NCBI GenBank assembly: GCA_020621405.1
Contig: JAHRYN010000002.1
Coordinates: forward strand, 248,001 to 312,000
From: Betaproteobacteria bacterium
GTDB taxonomy: Bacteria > Pseudomonadota > Gammaproteobacteria > Burkholderiales > Rhodocyclaceae
DNA: 64,000 nt
Direction: 5' to 3'
The notes under the pieces are model-generated. The model saw only the letters and a list, made by a program, of their open reading frames with translations. It was not told where the DNA came from and did not search any database. Positions 46,440 to 55,705 of the stretch are shown piece by piece; the stretch's first letter is position 1; every line of letters begins with the position of its first letter. The position numbers and the translations under genes were made by a program.

Positions 46440-49238
46440 TTACAACGTTTTCAGCAGCGATGCCGCTTCGCCGGAACGGTTGTAGCGGTCACCCAGCGCA
46501 GCAAGCGTCTCGAGTTCCTTGCGCGCTTCGGCCTTTTTCCCGACCTTGATGAACGCGCGCGCCAGCGTGAAGCGGAATTCATAAACCTTGGGCGACGAAG
46601 CAACAGCGTCCTGCAGCATCTTTATCCCGCGTTCCGCCTCTCCCGCATCGATCAGGATTTCGCCGTAGGTGTCCAGGACTGCAGGCGCCGTCGGTCCAAG
46701 CTTGTAGGCCTTCTCGGCATATTCACGGGCTTTCGGATCGGAACGACGATGCGCCAGCCACGCCAGATTGTTCAGGATCACCGGGTTGTCCGGCAGCAAG
46801 GCATACAACTGATCGTAATATCGACGCGCTTCGTCGTACTGCTGGTTCTTCAGCGCAAGGTCGCCCAGGAACATCCGGAACTTCGGATCTTTCGGCGCGG
46901 ACTTGAGCCACTCGTCGGCAAGCGCCGTGGCTTCCTTGGCATTGCCCGCACGTTCAAGCGCGGCATACAGCAGAATCGCGTTATTGCTGTCGTGAGCGCG
47001 CGCATAGGCTTCGCGCAGCGGTTTGATCGCCATCTGGGGCTTGTTCGCGCCGAGCAGGATCTCTCCTTCCTTCGCATAACCATGCGGCTGCTTGGGCAGC
47101 CTCTTCTGCATGTCGCGCGCGACGCGCAGCGCTTCCTCGACATTGTCTTGCTTCAGGTAAATCCTGATGGCCAGTACATAGGCATCGATCAGATCCGGAC
47201 GCAGCCCGAGCGCCTTGTGGACGGACTGGAGTGCGTCCGACTCATGTCCCCCCGCCAGCTGGACGTTCGCGAGCTGCATCAGGGGCAGCACGTTCTGCGG
47301 ATCACGGGCCACGATGCGCGACAGGGTCGTCGCCGCATCGTCGTGGCTGCCTTTGGCAGACTGTGCGAGCGCGAGCGTTTCAAGCACATTCGCATCGTCG
47401 GGAAAAACCACCGCCGCATCCCCGGCAACCTTCACCGCCTTGTCGAACTGATTGGCGGCCAGATAGAGGCGCCCGAGAACGATGCGCGGCGCGGGAAGCT
47501 TGGGATTCGCGTCGATAGCCTTGTCCAGCAGCTTGGCCGCCGCAGAGACGTCCTTCCGCTCGGTCGCCTTCAAGCCTGCCAGCGCCATGAGTGCTTCGGC
47601 ATGGCCCGGGCTTTTGCCAAGTATCTTTTCATAGCGCCCCTCGGCATCCTGCAGACGCTGTTCGCCGAGGTCGAGCCTGGCAAGGCTGGCCGCCGCCGGG
47701 AAATAGTCCGCCTGGATTTCAAGCGCTCGTTCGAAGCTCTTGCGTGCGCCCGGCAGATCCTTCGCGACCAGCAGGGCAGCACCACGCAGGTTGTGCGTGA
47801 CAGGATCGTTCGGACGCTTCTTTTCCATCGCGGCTATTGCATCGAGCGCCCCGCGCGCATTGCCGCTGCGCAGCTGGGTCGCAATCAGCAGCATGTCCGC
47901 CGTGGTGTCGTCGTTGTCAAGGCGGGTCGCCGCCTCCAGTTCGGTGATGCCACCCGCCTTGTCCCCTTGCGCCAGACGACTCAAGCCGAGGCGCGAATGC
48001 ATCACCGGATCATCGGGCGCTTTCGCGGCTGCGAGTTCAAAAGCCTTCGATGCGGCCGCGTTATCACCTGCTGCCAGATACACCTGCCCGGCCAGCGACA
48101 GCACGGACGGGTCGTTCGGATGCGCCTTCAGAAACGGGGCCAGCGCCTGCTGCGCTTTTGAAGCACGACCGTTGCGAAGGTACGAGGCAATCAGGATCTT
48201 CCTCACGGTTTTGGTTTCGCCACCGTTGGCGATCACCTTTTCCGCAACCTGTTCCGCCTGCGCAAAGGACTTCAGTTCAAATTCGATCTGCGCGGAGAGC
48301 GCCAGCGAGGGCATGTGTCCGGGATACGAGGCGAGCATCTTGTTGATCCGCTCCCGGGCTTCAACAAATTTTCCTTCCTTGACCAGCACAAGCGCATCCA
48401 GAAAATTGCCTTCCGGCGCCTTGGGCGCGATCTTGTGAAAGGCGGCCAGCTCCTTGCGCGCCTCATCAAGGTGCCCAAGATTGGCGTTGCCCACGACCAC
48501 CGCATAACGCGAACGCAGATGATCCGGTTTGAGCTCGTACACCTTCCGGTAGGACGCCATCGCGGCATCGACCCTGCCCTGTGCTGCATGGATGTCGGCA
48601 TCCAGGAACCAGGCATCGGGGCCACCGGTGCCGGCATCCATGACCTGCTTCAGAAGTGTCTTGCCGCCCTCGATGTCGTCCTGCGAGGCCAGCAACCTTG
48701 CCTTGCCGATCAACGCATAGGCATCGTCCGGCTTCAGCGCAAGTGCGGCATCGAAGTACGTCCGGGCACCGTCAGGATTGCGCGTCTGCATCGCGGCGTA
48801 ACCGAGCGCCGCCTTGAGCGATGCCTGTGCGGCGGGATCGGTCAGGTTGGTCGCTCCGAAACGTGACAGCGCCTGCGCCTGCTCGCCCGCCTCGACCATG
48901 GCGCGCGCCAGCATCGGCGCCACGGACGACTCGGGCACGCCGAGGTCCTGCGCCTTCTTCAGTTCCTTCACCGCCGACGGCATGTCGCCGGTCTCGAAAT
49001 AGAGCCGCCCCAGTTCGAAGCGTGCATCCGGGAAGTCCGGACTCTTCTGCAACGCGTTCTTCAACTGGATCAGTGCGGTGTTCGTATCCTTACCCTGCAA
49101 TGCAGTGCGGGCAGCGTCGAGCATCTGCTCGGGAGACGAGGACAGCCGGTCACACCCGGACGCACCGAACGCGAGGGCGAGCATTACGCAAAGCAACCGT
49201 GCAGTCGTACCCGGCAAAGAACCAGAAGTGCGCACCAT
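46440..49238 (-). CDS. prsT: XrtA/PEP-CTERM system TPR-repeat lipoprotein PrsT
   Basis: A 932-residue lipoprotein (signal ending FGASGC) with more than twenty tetratricopeptide repeats covering the rest, a size typical of PrsT. Repeats such as DARFELGRLYFETGDMPSAV recur throughout. In exosortase-A genomes prsT sits with prsK and prsR. The protein is proposed to act at the outer membrane in polysaccharide or PEP-CTERM protein export, but direct evidence is limited. GGAGAT precedes ATG 49238. It is followed by tviB after 42 bp. Confidence 0.92.
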   Translation of the reverse strand: MVRTSGSLPGTTARLLCVMLALAFGASGCDRLSSSPEQMLDAARTALQGKDTNTALIQLKNALQKSPDFPDARFELGRLYFETGDMPSAVKELKKAQDLGVPESSVAPMLARAMVEAGEQAQALSRFGATNLTDPAAQASLKAALGYAAMQTRNPDGARTYFDAALALKPDDAYALIGKARLLASQDDIEGGKTLLKQVMDAGTGGPDAWFLDADIHAAQGRVDAAMASYRKVYELKPDHLRSRYAVVVGNANLGHLDEARKELAAFHKIAPKAPEGNFLDALVLVKEGKFVEARERINKMLASYPGHMPSLALSAQIEFELKSFAQAEQVAEKVIANGGETKTVRKILIASYLRNGRASKAQQALAPFLKAHPNDPSVLSLAGQVYLAAGDNAAASKAFELAAAKAPDDPVMHSRLGLSRLAQGDKAGGITELEAATRLDNDDTTADMLLIATQLRSGNARGALDAIAAMEKKRPNDPVTHNLRGAALLVAKDLPGARKSFERALEIQADYFPAAASLARLDLGEQRLQDAEGRYEKILGKSPGHAEALMALAGLKATERKDVSAAAKLLDKAIDANPKLPAPRIVLGRLYLAANQFDKAVKVAGDAAVVFPDDANVLETLALAQSAKGSHDDAATTLSRIVARDPQNVLPLMQLANVQLAGGHESDALQSVHKALGLRPDLIDAYVLAIRIYLKQDNVEEALRVARDMQKRLPKQPHGYAKEGEILLGANKPQMAIKPLREAYARAHDSNNAILLYAALERAGNAKEATALADEWLKSAPKDPKFRMFLGDLALKNQQYDEARRYYDQLYALLPDNPVILNNLAWLAHRRSDPKAREYAEKAYKLGPTAPAVLDTYGEILIDAGEAERGIKMLQDAVASSPKVYEFRFTLARAFIKVGKKAEARKELETLAALGDRYNRSGEAASLLKTL

Positions 49239-49253
49239 GAAATCTCCAGAGAA

Positions 49254-50603
49254 TTAACGCAGTCCGAACCTGTTCATCAGGTCGTACAGCGTAGGGCGGC
49301 TCACGCCGAGTATTTCTGCCGCCTTGACCATGTTGCCGTCGACACGTGCCAGTACGCTGACGACGGCCCTCCGTTCGGCATCGTCGCGGACCTGACGCAG
49401 GTTCAGGAAGGTCTCTCCGTCATCGGCCGGCTTGAGTCCGAGATCGGCCACCGATATCTGGCTGCCGTCAGCCATGATGGTTGCCCGCTTTATGCAGTTT
49501 TCCAGTTCGCGCACATTGCCCGGCCACCTGTGCGCCTCGATCGCCGCGACGGCCTCGCGTGACAGCGTCAGCGCGCTGCGTCCCTGCTCGCCGGCAAAAC
49601 GCTTGACGAAGGAGTGCGCGAGCAGCGCCACGTCGCCTTCGCGCGCGCGCAGCGGCGGAATCGTGACCACGATTTCGGCCAGCCGGTAATAAAGATCCTC
49701 GCGGAATCGTGCTTCGCTGATCAGGGTCTGCAGATCCTGGTGGGTCGCACAGACGACCCGGACGTCGATCGGAATCTCTTCCCTGCCACCCAGCCGTTCG
49801 ATCACGCGCTCCTGCAGGAAACGCAGCAGCTTCGCCTGCAGCGGCCCCGGCAGATCGCCGATTTCATCAAGGAACAAGGTGCCCTTGTTGGCCACCTCGA
49901 TCTTGCCCGGGGTCTGTTTGGTGGCGCCGGTGAACGCCCCCTTCTCGTAGCCGAAAAGTTCGCTCTCGAGCAGATTGTCCGGAATGGCGGCGCAGTTGAT
50001 GGCAACGAAGCGTTCGCCGGCACGGTCCGAGCGGTCGTGCAGCGTCTTGGCCAGCACCTCCTTGCCGGTACCGCTCTCGCCCAGCAGCAGCACGGTCGCG
50101 CGCGTGGCCGACACTTTCTCGATGGTACGCAGCACGCGCAGCATGTCGGCATCGCGCGTGATGAAGCGCCCTTCGACGCCGAGGTTCTGGTTGGCGAGCC
50201 GCACGTTCTCGGCCTGCAGGTCGTGCAGGCGGAAAGCGCGCTCGATCAGCAGTGCCAGCATGTCCGGCTCGAACGGCTTGGCATAGAAGTCGTACGCCCC
50301 CATGCCGATCGCGCGCAGTGCGTTTGCCCGGTCGTTCTGGCCGGTCAGCACGATGACTTTCGATTGCGGCGCCAATGCAGTGATTTCGCCCAGCAACGCC
50401 ATGCCCTCGGTAACATCGTCCGGTGCGGGCGGCAAACCCAGGTCCATCGTGATCACGGCCGGTTCATGACGCCTGATCTGCGCCAGCGCGGATTCGCGGT
50501 CACTGGCCAGCACCACTTCATAGTCATCGAAGCTCCAGCGCATCTGCTTCTGCAGCGCAGGATCATCCTCGACGATCAACAGCGTACGCCCCTTGTCTGC
50601 CAT
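49254..50603 (-). CDS. prsR: PEP-CTERM-box response regulator PrsR (sigma-54 dependent)
   Basis: A 449-residue NtrC-type activator. The receiver domain has phosphorylation site D54 (VITMDLGLPP). The AAA+ domain has GESGTGKEVLAKTLHDRS and the sigma-54 contact loop GAFTGA. The C-terminal Fis-type helix-turn-helix is NMVKAAEILGVSRPTLYDLM. With PrsK and RpoN it controls PEP-CTERM and polysaccharide genes. ATG 50603 has GGGAG five bases before it; an ATG at 50618 that overlaps the prsK stop is also possible. Confidence 0.94.
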   Translation of the reverse strand: MADKGRTLLIVEDDPALQKQMRWSFDDYEVVLASDRESALAQIRRHEPAVITMDLGLPPAPDDVTEGMALLGEITALAPQSKVIVLTGQNDRANALRAIGMGAYDFYAKPFEPDMLALLIERAFRLHDLQAENVRLANQNLGVEGRFITRDADMLRVLRTIEKVSATRATVLLLGESGTGKEVLAKTLHDRSDRAGERFVAINCAAIPDNLLESELFGYEKGAFTGATKQTPGKIEVANKGTLFLDEIGDLPGPLQAKLLRFLQERVIERLGGREEIPIDVRVVCATHQDLQTLISEARFREDLYYRLAEIVVTIPPLRAREGDVALLAHSFVKRFAGEQGRSALTLSREAVAAIEAHRWPGNVRELENCIKRATIMADGSQISVADLGLKPADDGETFLNLRQVRDDAERRAVVSVLARVDGNMVKAAEILGVSRPTLYDLMNRFGLR

Positions 50604-50614
50604 GTCACTCCCGG

Positions 50615-52702
50615 TCATGCAACGGCCAAGCCGGCCGTCTGCTGAGGAAACACCAGCCGGAACAGGCTGCCCCGGCCCGGCTCGCTATCCACTTCTATAC
50701 GGCCACCCAGATCCTGGATGTAGCGAAAACTTTCATATGCGCCGATGCCCATTCCATTGGCCTTGGTGGACTGGAAAGGCTTGAACAGGCGCTCGCGCAC
50801 GAACTCTTCGGTCATGCCGCAGCCGGAATCCTCGACCTCGACCACGACCCCGTCGCCATCCCTGCGCGCCCGAATGCTGACTTTACCGTTTTGCGGCGTG
50901 GCATCCAGTGCATTCTGCACAAGATGCCCCACAACCCTTTCGATACGATCTTCATGCGCCCGGATGAACAGCCCGCCCTCGGCATCCAGCTCCAGCGCGC
51001 ACGCGCTTCTTGCGCGCGCACGATGCAGGCGTTCAAGAAGCGGCGTAAGTGCAACCGGTGCCGCCTGCTCGATCGGCTGCGTCCCGGAACGAAGCTGCAG
51101 CAGCATGCTGTTCATGCGACCGACCGCATGCTCGATGGTATCCAGCATGTCCTGCTGGAACTCGGGGTTGTCATGGTGCTTCTTCGCGTTGCGCAGCAAC
51201 AGTGACAGCTGGGCGATCAGATTCTTCAGGTCGTGCACCACGAAGGCGCTCATCTTCGAAAACGCTTCGAACTTCTTGGCTTCGATCAGACCTTCCATCG
51301 CCTGGGTCTGATTCAGCACCCCGGCAACCTGACGGCCGGCCGTCTTCAGAAGGTCGCGCACTTCCCAGTTCAGATCGAGCAGGGCGCGCGGGCGGCCGAG
51401 CACGACAAAGCCGAGCGGCATGTCCTTGCTGCCCAGCGGACACATGAGCCAGGCATCCGGTATCTGAGCCACCCACTCGGGCAGACGAAGGTCTCCGTAC
51501 ACGCCCGGGCGGGAGCGGTGCTCCTCGACGTTGATCACCCACATGCGATCAAGCAGCAGCCTGACCAGCGGACTGTCGGCCGGCTCCCGGGCGTCGAGCA
51601 TCGGCACATTCAGGCGGGCGGCCGGCGCGTAGTGCCCCTGCTCGCTGCGCAACCACAGTATTCCGCCCGGACTTTCGACCAGGTCGGCCATGACGCGGAT
51701 CGACGCCTCGCGCAATGCGTCAACACTGGAAGCGCTGTAAAGCGTGTCCGCAAGCTTCAGCCACTCGGCGCGATAGTCATAGCGCAGACTGAAAAAATGC
51801 TTGTTGATGAAGACGCGCAGCCATGCGCGCACGCTGCCCGAAGCGATGGATGCGAGAAGGCCGAGCGCGCCGGCTGCCAGCACGACGGTTTGCAGCGCGC
51901 GCCCCCACTCGCCGCCGAAGTAGCGCACGTAGTAGCCGGCAAGCGCGATCAGCAGCAACGCTCCGCCCGAAATCACCAGCGCAGAGGTATGGAATACCGC
52001 TTCGCGCGACACGTTCAGGCGGATCGACCACTCGCGTATGCGCGCCGACGACGCCGCAAACAACGGGATCGCAAGCGCGTGCAGCAGCCCGCGCGCAGCC
52101 CAGAGCGTGGTGTCCTGCTCACGGAACATCAGCGATTCGGAGAAGAAATACAGATCGAAGATCAGCGTGAACGCCAGACCGAGCGTCATCGGCTTGATGC
52201 CCCAGCGCCATTGTTGCGGCGTGTTCCGGTAGAACTGCTCGGTCATCACCGCACCGAGCAGACTCAGCCCGAGACCACTCGCCATGAACCAGATGAATGC
52301 CGACTTGCCGGTAGGCACCAGCCAGGACAGCACGACGTAACCGATGGCACACGGCGTCACCAGCACGACCAGCAGACGCAGCAGCCACGACGGACTGCGA
52401 AGCAGGCGGGACAGCGGCTGCCGGCCCTCGGGGTCGACGACACAGGCTGCAAGGAACAGCAGGAACAGCACGTAATGCAGCGCATCGGCCGCATGCGCCA
52501 GCATCCACAGCAGGGGATGGGGCTCCAGCACGAAGCCGGCCGACAGCGCGCACCAGGCTGCACCCCACATCATGCAGAACGCCAGCAGCCTGGCACGCGG
52601 GGACTGCTTGGTACCCATCAGCAACTGCAGCCCGAAGACTGCAAAGCCGACGAAGGCGACGCCGTAGGCGTAGAGCGCGAATGCTGCCGGGAAGGAATCC
52701 AT
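50615..52702 (-). CDS. prsK: XrtA/PEP-CTERM system histidine kinase PrsK
   Basis: A 695-residue membrane kinase. About eight membrane segments (1-290) are followed by a GAF-like domain (about 325-465) and the kinase core. The phospho-acceptor is H490 in VVHDLKNL, the N box is QNALDATPQNG (N597) and the G box is EDSGCGMTEEF. The multi-span sensor has no large periplasmic loop, so it may sense a membrane state. The stop lies next to the prsR start, so the pair is coupled. Confidence 0.94.
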   Translation of the reverse strand: MDSFPAAFALYAYGVAFVGFAVFGLQLLMGTKQSPRARLLAFCMMWGAAWCALSAGFVLEPHPLLWMLAHAADALHYVLFLLFLAACVVDPEGRQPLSRLLRSPSWLLRLLVVLVTPCAIGYVVLSWLVPTGKSAFIWFMASGLGLSLLGAVMTEQFYRNTPQQWRWGIKPMTLGLAFTLIFDLYFFSESLMFREQDTTLWAARGLLHALAIPLFAASSARIREWSIRLNVSREAVFHTSALVISGGALLLIALAGYYVRYFGGEWGRALQTVVLAAGALGLLASIASGSVRAWLRVFINKHFFSLRYDYRAEWLKLADTLYSASSVDALREASIRVMADLVESPGGILWLRSEQGHYAPAARLNVPMLDAREPADSPLVRLLLDRMWVINVEEHRSRPGVYGDLRLPEWVAQIPDAWLMCPLGSKDMPLGFVVLGRPRALLDLNWEVRDLLKTAGRQVAGVLNQTQAMEGLIEAKKFEAFSKMSAFVVHDLKNLIAQLSLLLRNAKKHHDNPEFQQDMLDTIEHAVGRMNSMLLQLRSGTQPIEQAAPVALTPLLERLHRARARSACALELDAEGGLFIRAHEDRIERVVGHLVQNALDATPQNGKVSIRARRDGDGVVVEVEDSGCGMTEEFVRERLFKPFQSTKANGMGIGAYESFRYIQDLGGRIEVDSEPGRGSLFRLVFPQQTAGLAVA

Positions 52703-52794
52703 CTGCGGGCCGGGACGAGGTCGGAACGACTACATTGTGCCCGCCGCAGGGAGGCGAGTCATCGAACGCCGGCCGGACCGGCGGTCGATGGGGC

Positions 52795-54183
52795 TCAGCG
52801 TGCGCCGTCGCCGGTGAGCACGACACGCACCGTCTGCAGCAGCACGAGGATGTCGAGGAACAAGGTGTGGTTCTTCACGTAGTACAGGTCGTACTGCAGC
52901 TTCTGCACCGCATCGTCCACCGACGCCCCGTAGGCGTAGCGCACCTGTGCCCAGCCGGTGATGCCCGGTTTGACCGAATGACGTGCGGCGTAGAACGGGA
53001 TCTGATCGGTCAGCTGATCGACGAAATAGGGGCGTTCCGGACGCGGCCCGACGAAGCTCATGTCGCCGTGCAGTACGTTGAAGATCTGCGGCAGTTCGTC
53101 GATGCGCGTCTTGCGGATGAAGTGGCCGACCCGGGTGATGCGGTCATCGTTGCTGCCGGCCCAGCGCGGCTTGCCGTCCGCTTCGGCGTCCAGCCGCATG
53201 CTGCGGAACTTCAGCACCTTGAAGGTACGGCCGCCCTGGCCGACGCGTTCCTGACTGTAGAACACCGGAAAACCCGACTCGATGGCGATCGCGATGGCGG
53301 CCAGCAGCATGACCGGTGCGGTCAGCAGCAGCAGCACGGTCGCCGCGACTACGTCAAACAGCCGTTTCACGATGGTGCGGCCCATGCCCTGGCGGAACCC
53401 GTCACCGTAGATCAGCCAGCTGGCCCGCAAGGAATCCAGACGCACCTGACCGCGCATGCGCTCGAAGAAACTCGACAGGTCATTGACCGTTACGCCGGCC
53501 AGCTTGCAGTCGAGCAGCTCGCGCAGCGGCAGCACACCACCACGGCGCTCGCGCACCGCAACCACGATTTCGTTGGCCCGATGATCACGGGCAAGCTGCA
53601 TGACACAACTGCCTTCCGGCATGACCATCGCTGCCGGCACTTCGACTTCGCTGTCGGCACCGACAGGAACAAAACCGACAATGGTGTGCGTGGCGCTTGC
53701 CGACGTCGACACGCTGGCCCACACCGACGCCGCCTCCGGGCCGGTACCGACCACGAGTATCCGCCGGGTGAACATGCCGGCTCCGTCCGCCTGCACGAAT
53801 GACGCTGCACGCAGCAGCAGGATGCCGCCAAAACCGAGGCAGAGCGACAGATCCAGCGCCGGCATCGCCATGCTGCCCTGGGGCATCAGGCGGAACACCA
53901 TGTAGGCAACCGGCAGTCCGAGCAGGAAGGCAAACAGCACGCGGCCGACAAGTTCCGACAGATTGCGCGGCTGCTCTCGCTGATAAAGACCCAGCGCGCT
54001 CATCAGAACGGTCATCAGCGATGCGAAGACCGAGGCCGGCAGCAATGCCGGAAGCAGGGTTTCGATGCTGCCGGGTGCGCTGATCCATGCCGCGCCGAAG
54101 CCGGCAATCAACAACACGATCGCCTCTGCGATTAGTCTCATGAGCGTGACGGAAGGTACGTAGTGACTGAACAGCCTGACCAC
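52795..54183 (-). CDS. XrtA-associated polyprenyl-phosphate sugar-1-phosphate transferase (EpsB-like)
   Basis: A 462-residue initiating transferase that moves a sugar phosphate to undecaprenyl phosphate. It has an N-terminal block of four or five membrane segments, a Rossmann-like central domain (RRILVVGTGPEAASVW) and the C-terminal bacterial sugar transferase domain. That domain has a membrane re-entrant helix (about 280-305), LKFRSMRLDAEADG, TRVGHFIRKTRIDELPQ and the C-terminal KPGITGWAQV. The N-terminus MVRLFSHYV is typical of the exosortase-A-associated subfamily. The start is GTG. prsK follows after a 92-bp gap. Confidence 0.92.
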   Translation of the reverse strand: MVRLFSHYVPSVTLMRLIAEAIVLLIAGFGAAWISAPGSIETLLPALLPASVFASLMTVLMSALGLYQREQPRNLSELVGRVLFAFLLGLPVAYMVFRLMPQGSMAMPALDLSLCLGFGGILLLRAASFVQADGAGMFTRRILVVGTGPEAASVWASVSTSASATHTIVGFVPVGADSEVEVPAAMVMPEGSCVMQLARDHRANEIVVAVRERRGGVLPLRELLDCKLAGVTVNDLSSFFERMRGQVRLDSLRASWLIYGDGFRQGMGRTIVKRLFDVVAATVLLLLTAPVMLLAAIAIAIESGFPVFYSQERVGQGGRTFKVLKFRSMRLDAEADGKPRWAGSNDDRITRVGHFIRKTRIDELPQIFNVLHGDMSFVGPRPERPYFVDQLTDQIPFYAARHSVKPGITGWAQVRYAYGASVDDAVQKLQYDLYYVKNHTLFLDILVLLQTVRVVLTGDGAR

Positions 54184-54460
54184 AATGGACCCCTTTTAGG
54201 CTGCCCGGAAAAAACCGGGCCGGCCGCTGATGTTGTTCCGACGCCTGCACGCCGGCTGTATCGAGCGCGAACGATATGTGGCCGCGCATCAATCACGCGT
54301 GAATCCCATCACGGGAAACCGCCGCTACAGCACGATGTGATAACTGGAGCACGTTGCGACGCCGTTTCAACGACGCCAAGGGGAATGAAGGACACAAAAA
54401 TCCACAAAACCGCGGCGGGAAATCGTGTCGCTTCTGCCTGACCGACAGGTCCGCAGACGA
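54184..54460. other. Intergenic region upstream of the sugar transferase
   Basis: A 277-bp gap holding the promoter of the sugar transferase-prs genes and the end of the decarboxylase gene. There is a short hairpin CCCGG-AAAAAA-CCGGG at about 54204-54219. I find no convincing sigma-54 or sigma-70 element and no gene. Confidence 0.4.
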
Positions 54461-55705
54461 TCAGACGAGCAGCTGGACCGGTTCTGGATGTCCGAGGAAG
54501 CCGAGCGGGCTGGCCGAAAAGCCGTAGGCACCGGACTGGAAGACCGCGACCAGATCGCCGGGCACCGCGTCGGGCAGATCGGTCTTGTCAGCCAGCAGGT
54601 CGAGCGGTGTGCACAGCGGTCCGACCACACTCGCCGGCCCCGATGCAGGCTGGTCCATGCGATTGGCCAGCGCCAACGGATAGTTGCGCCGGATCACCTG
54701 ACCGAAGTTGCCTGACGCAGCCAGGTGCTGGTGCATGCCGCCGTCGACAACCACGAAGGCCTGTCCGCGCGACATCTTGCAATCGGTCACCCGGCAGACG
54801 TAGACCCCGGCCTCGCCGACCAGATAGCGACCGAGTTCCAGCACGAGTTCCGCGCCCGGCGCCCGCAACCGCGCCTCATCGGCGATGACCGCAAGCGCTT
54901 CGCACACCGGTTCGAGCGCGAGCGCCCGCTCGCCCGGAAAATACGGAATGCCGAAACCGCCGCCCAGATTCAGCACCTTGAGCGGACCCGGAGCATCGTC
55001 GCCAAGACGCAAGGCAAGTTCGAAGCTGCGGCGCTGCATGTCAATCAGCGCATCGGCGTTGAGATTCTGCGACCCGGCGTAGATGTGGAAGCCTTCGAAC
55101 GCCAGGCCGAGCACACCGATGCGCCGCAGCAGCGCCGGCACCTGCTCCGCGTCCACCCCGAACTGCTTGGGGCCGCCGCCCATGCGCATGCCCGCCGATC
55201 GCAATTCAAAGTCAGGATTGACACGCACCGCCACCCTCGCCTTCCAGCCCGTCTCATCCGACAGTTGCGCAAGACATTCGACCTCGCGCGCCGATTCGAC
55301 GTTGATCAGCACGCCAGCGGCCAGCGCCTGACGCAGTTCGCCCTCGCGCTTGCCGGGGCCGGCAAAACTGATGCGTGCCGGCGCCATGCCGGCATCGAGC
55401 GCAACCCGCAGTTCGCCGCCAGACGCCACGTCCAGCCCATCCACCCGCTGCGCCATGAGGCCGACCAGCGCAGGCATCGGGTTGGCCTTCATCGCGTAAT
55501 GCAGCTGTACGCCCGGCGGCAGCAGACGGCGCAGGGTCTGAACGCGGCGCTCGATCACGCTGCGGTCGTAGGCGTAGAAAGGCGTGCGCCCGGCCATTGC
55601 CGCGACACGCGACACCGGCAGGCCGTTGATCAGCAGCTCGCCATGCTCACTGGCGAAAAATTCGTTTGGCGCGTGCCGGGGCGCTGCGCTGGAAGATTTG
55701 GTCAT
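54461..55705 (-). CDS. PLP-dependent decarboxylase, exosortase A system-associated
   Basis: A 414-residue fold-III enzyme like diaminopimelate/ornithine decarboxylase. The PLP lysine is in YAMKANPMPA, phosphate contact is in LNLGGGFGIPYF, and GGMHQHLAASG and the SGAYGFS segment complete the active site. It belongs to the subfamily found next to the exosortase-A-linked AMP ligase and acyl carrier protein. It starts inside the ligase stop (ATGA). The amino acid it decarboxylates is unknown; a modified amine or acyl-amine tag for the polysaccharide is an inference. Confidence 0.92.
   Translation of the reverse strand: MTKSSSAAPRHAPNEFFASEHGELLINGLPVSRVAAMAGRTPFYAYDRSVIERRVQTLRRLLPPGVQLHYAMKANPMPALVGLMAQRVDGLDVASGGELRVALDAGMAPARISFAGPGKREGELRQALAAGVLINVESAREVECLAQLSDETGWKARVAVRVNPDFELRSAGMRMGGGPKQFGVDAEQVPALLRRIGVLGLAFEGFHIYAGSQNLNADALIDMQRRSFELALRLGDDAPGPLKVLNLGGGFGIPYFPGERALALEPVCEALAVIADEARLRAPGAELVLELGRYLVGEAGVYVCRVTDCKMSRGQAFVVVDGGMHQHLAASGNFGQVIRRNYPLALANRMDQPASGPASVVGPLCTPLDLLADKTDLPDAVPGDLVAVFQSGAYGFSASPLGFLGHPEPVQLLV

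Noticed and set aside
46137-48161. Plus-strand open frame of about 674 codons opposite prsT and tviB
   Set aside because: Antisense to two recognised genes, Arg/His/Gln-rich, with no family features.
54341-54360. Sigma-54 promoter before the sugar transferase
   Set aside because: TGGAGCACGTTGC looks similar, but it points the wrong way for the gene and GG-to-GC spacing is 8 rather than 10.
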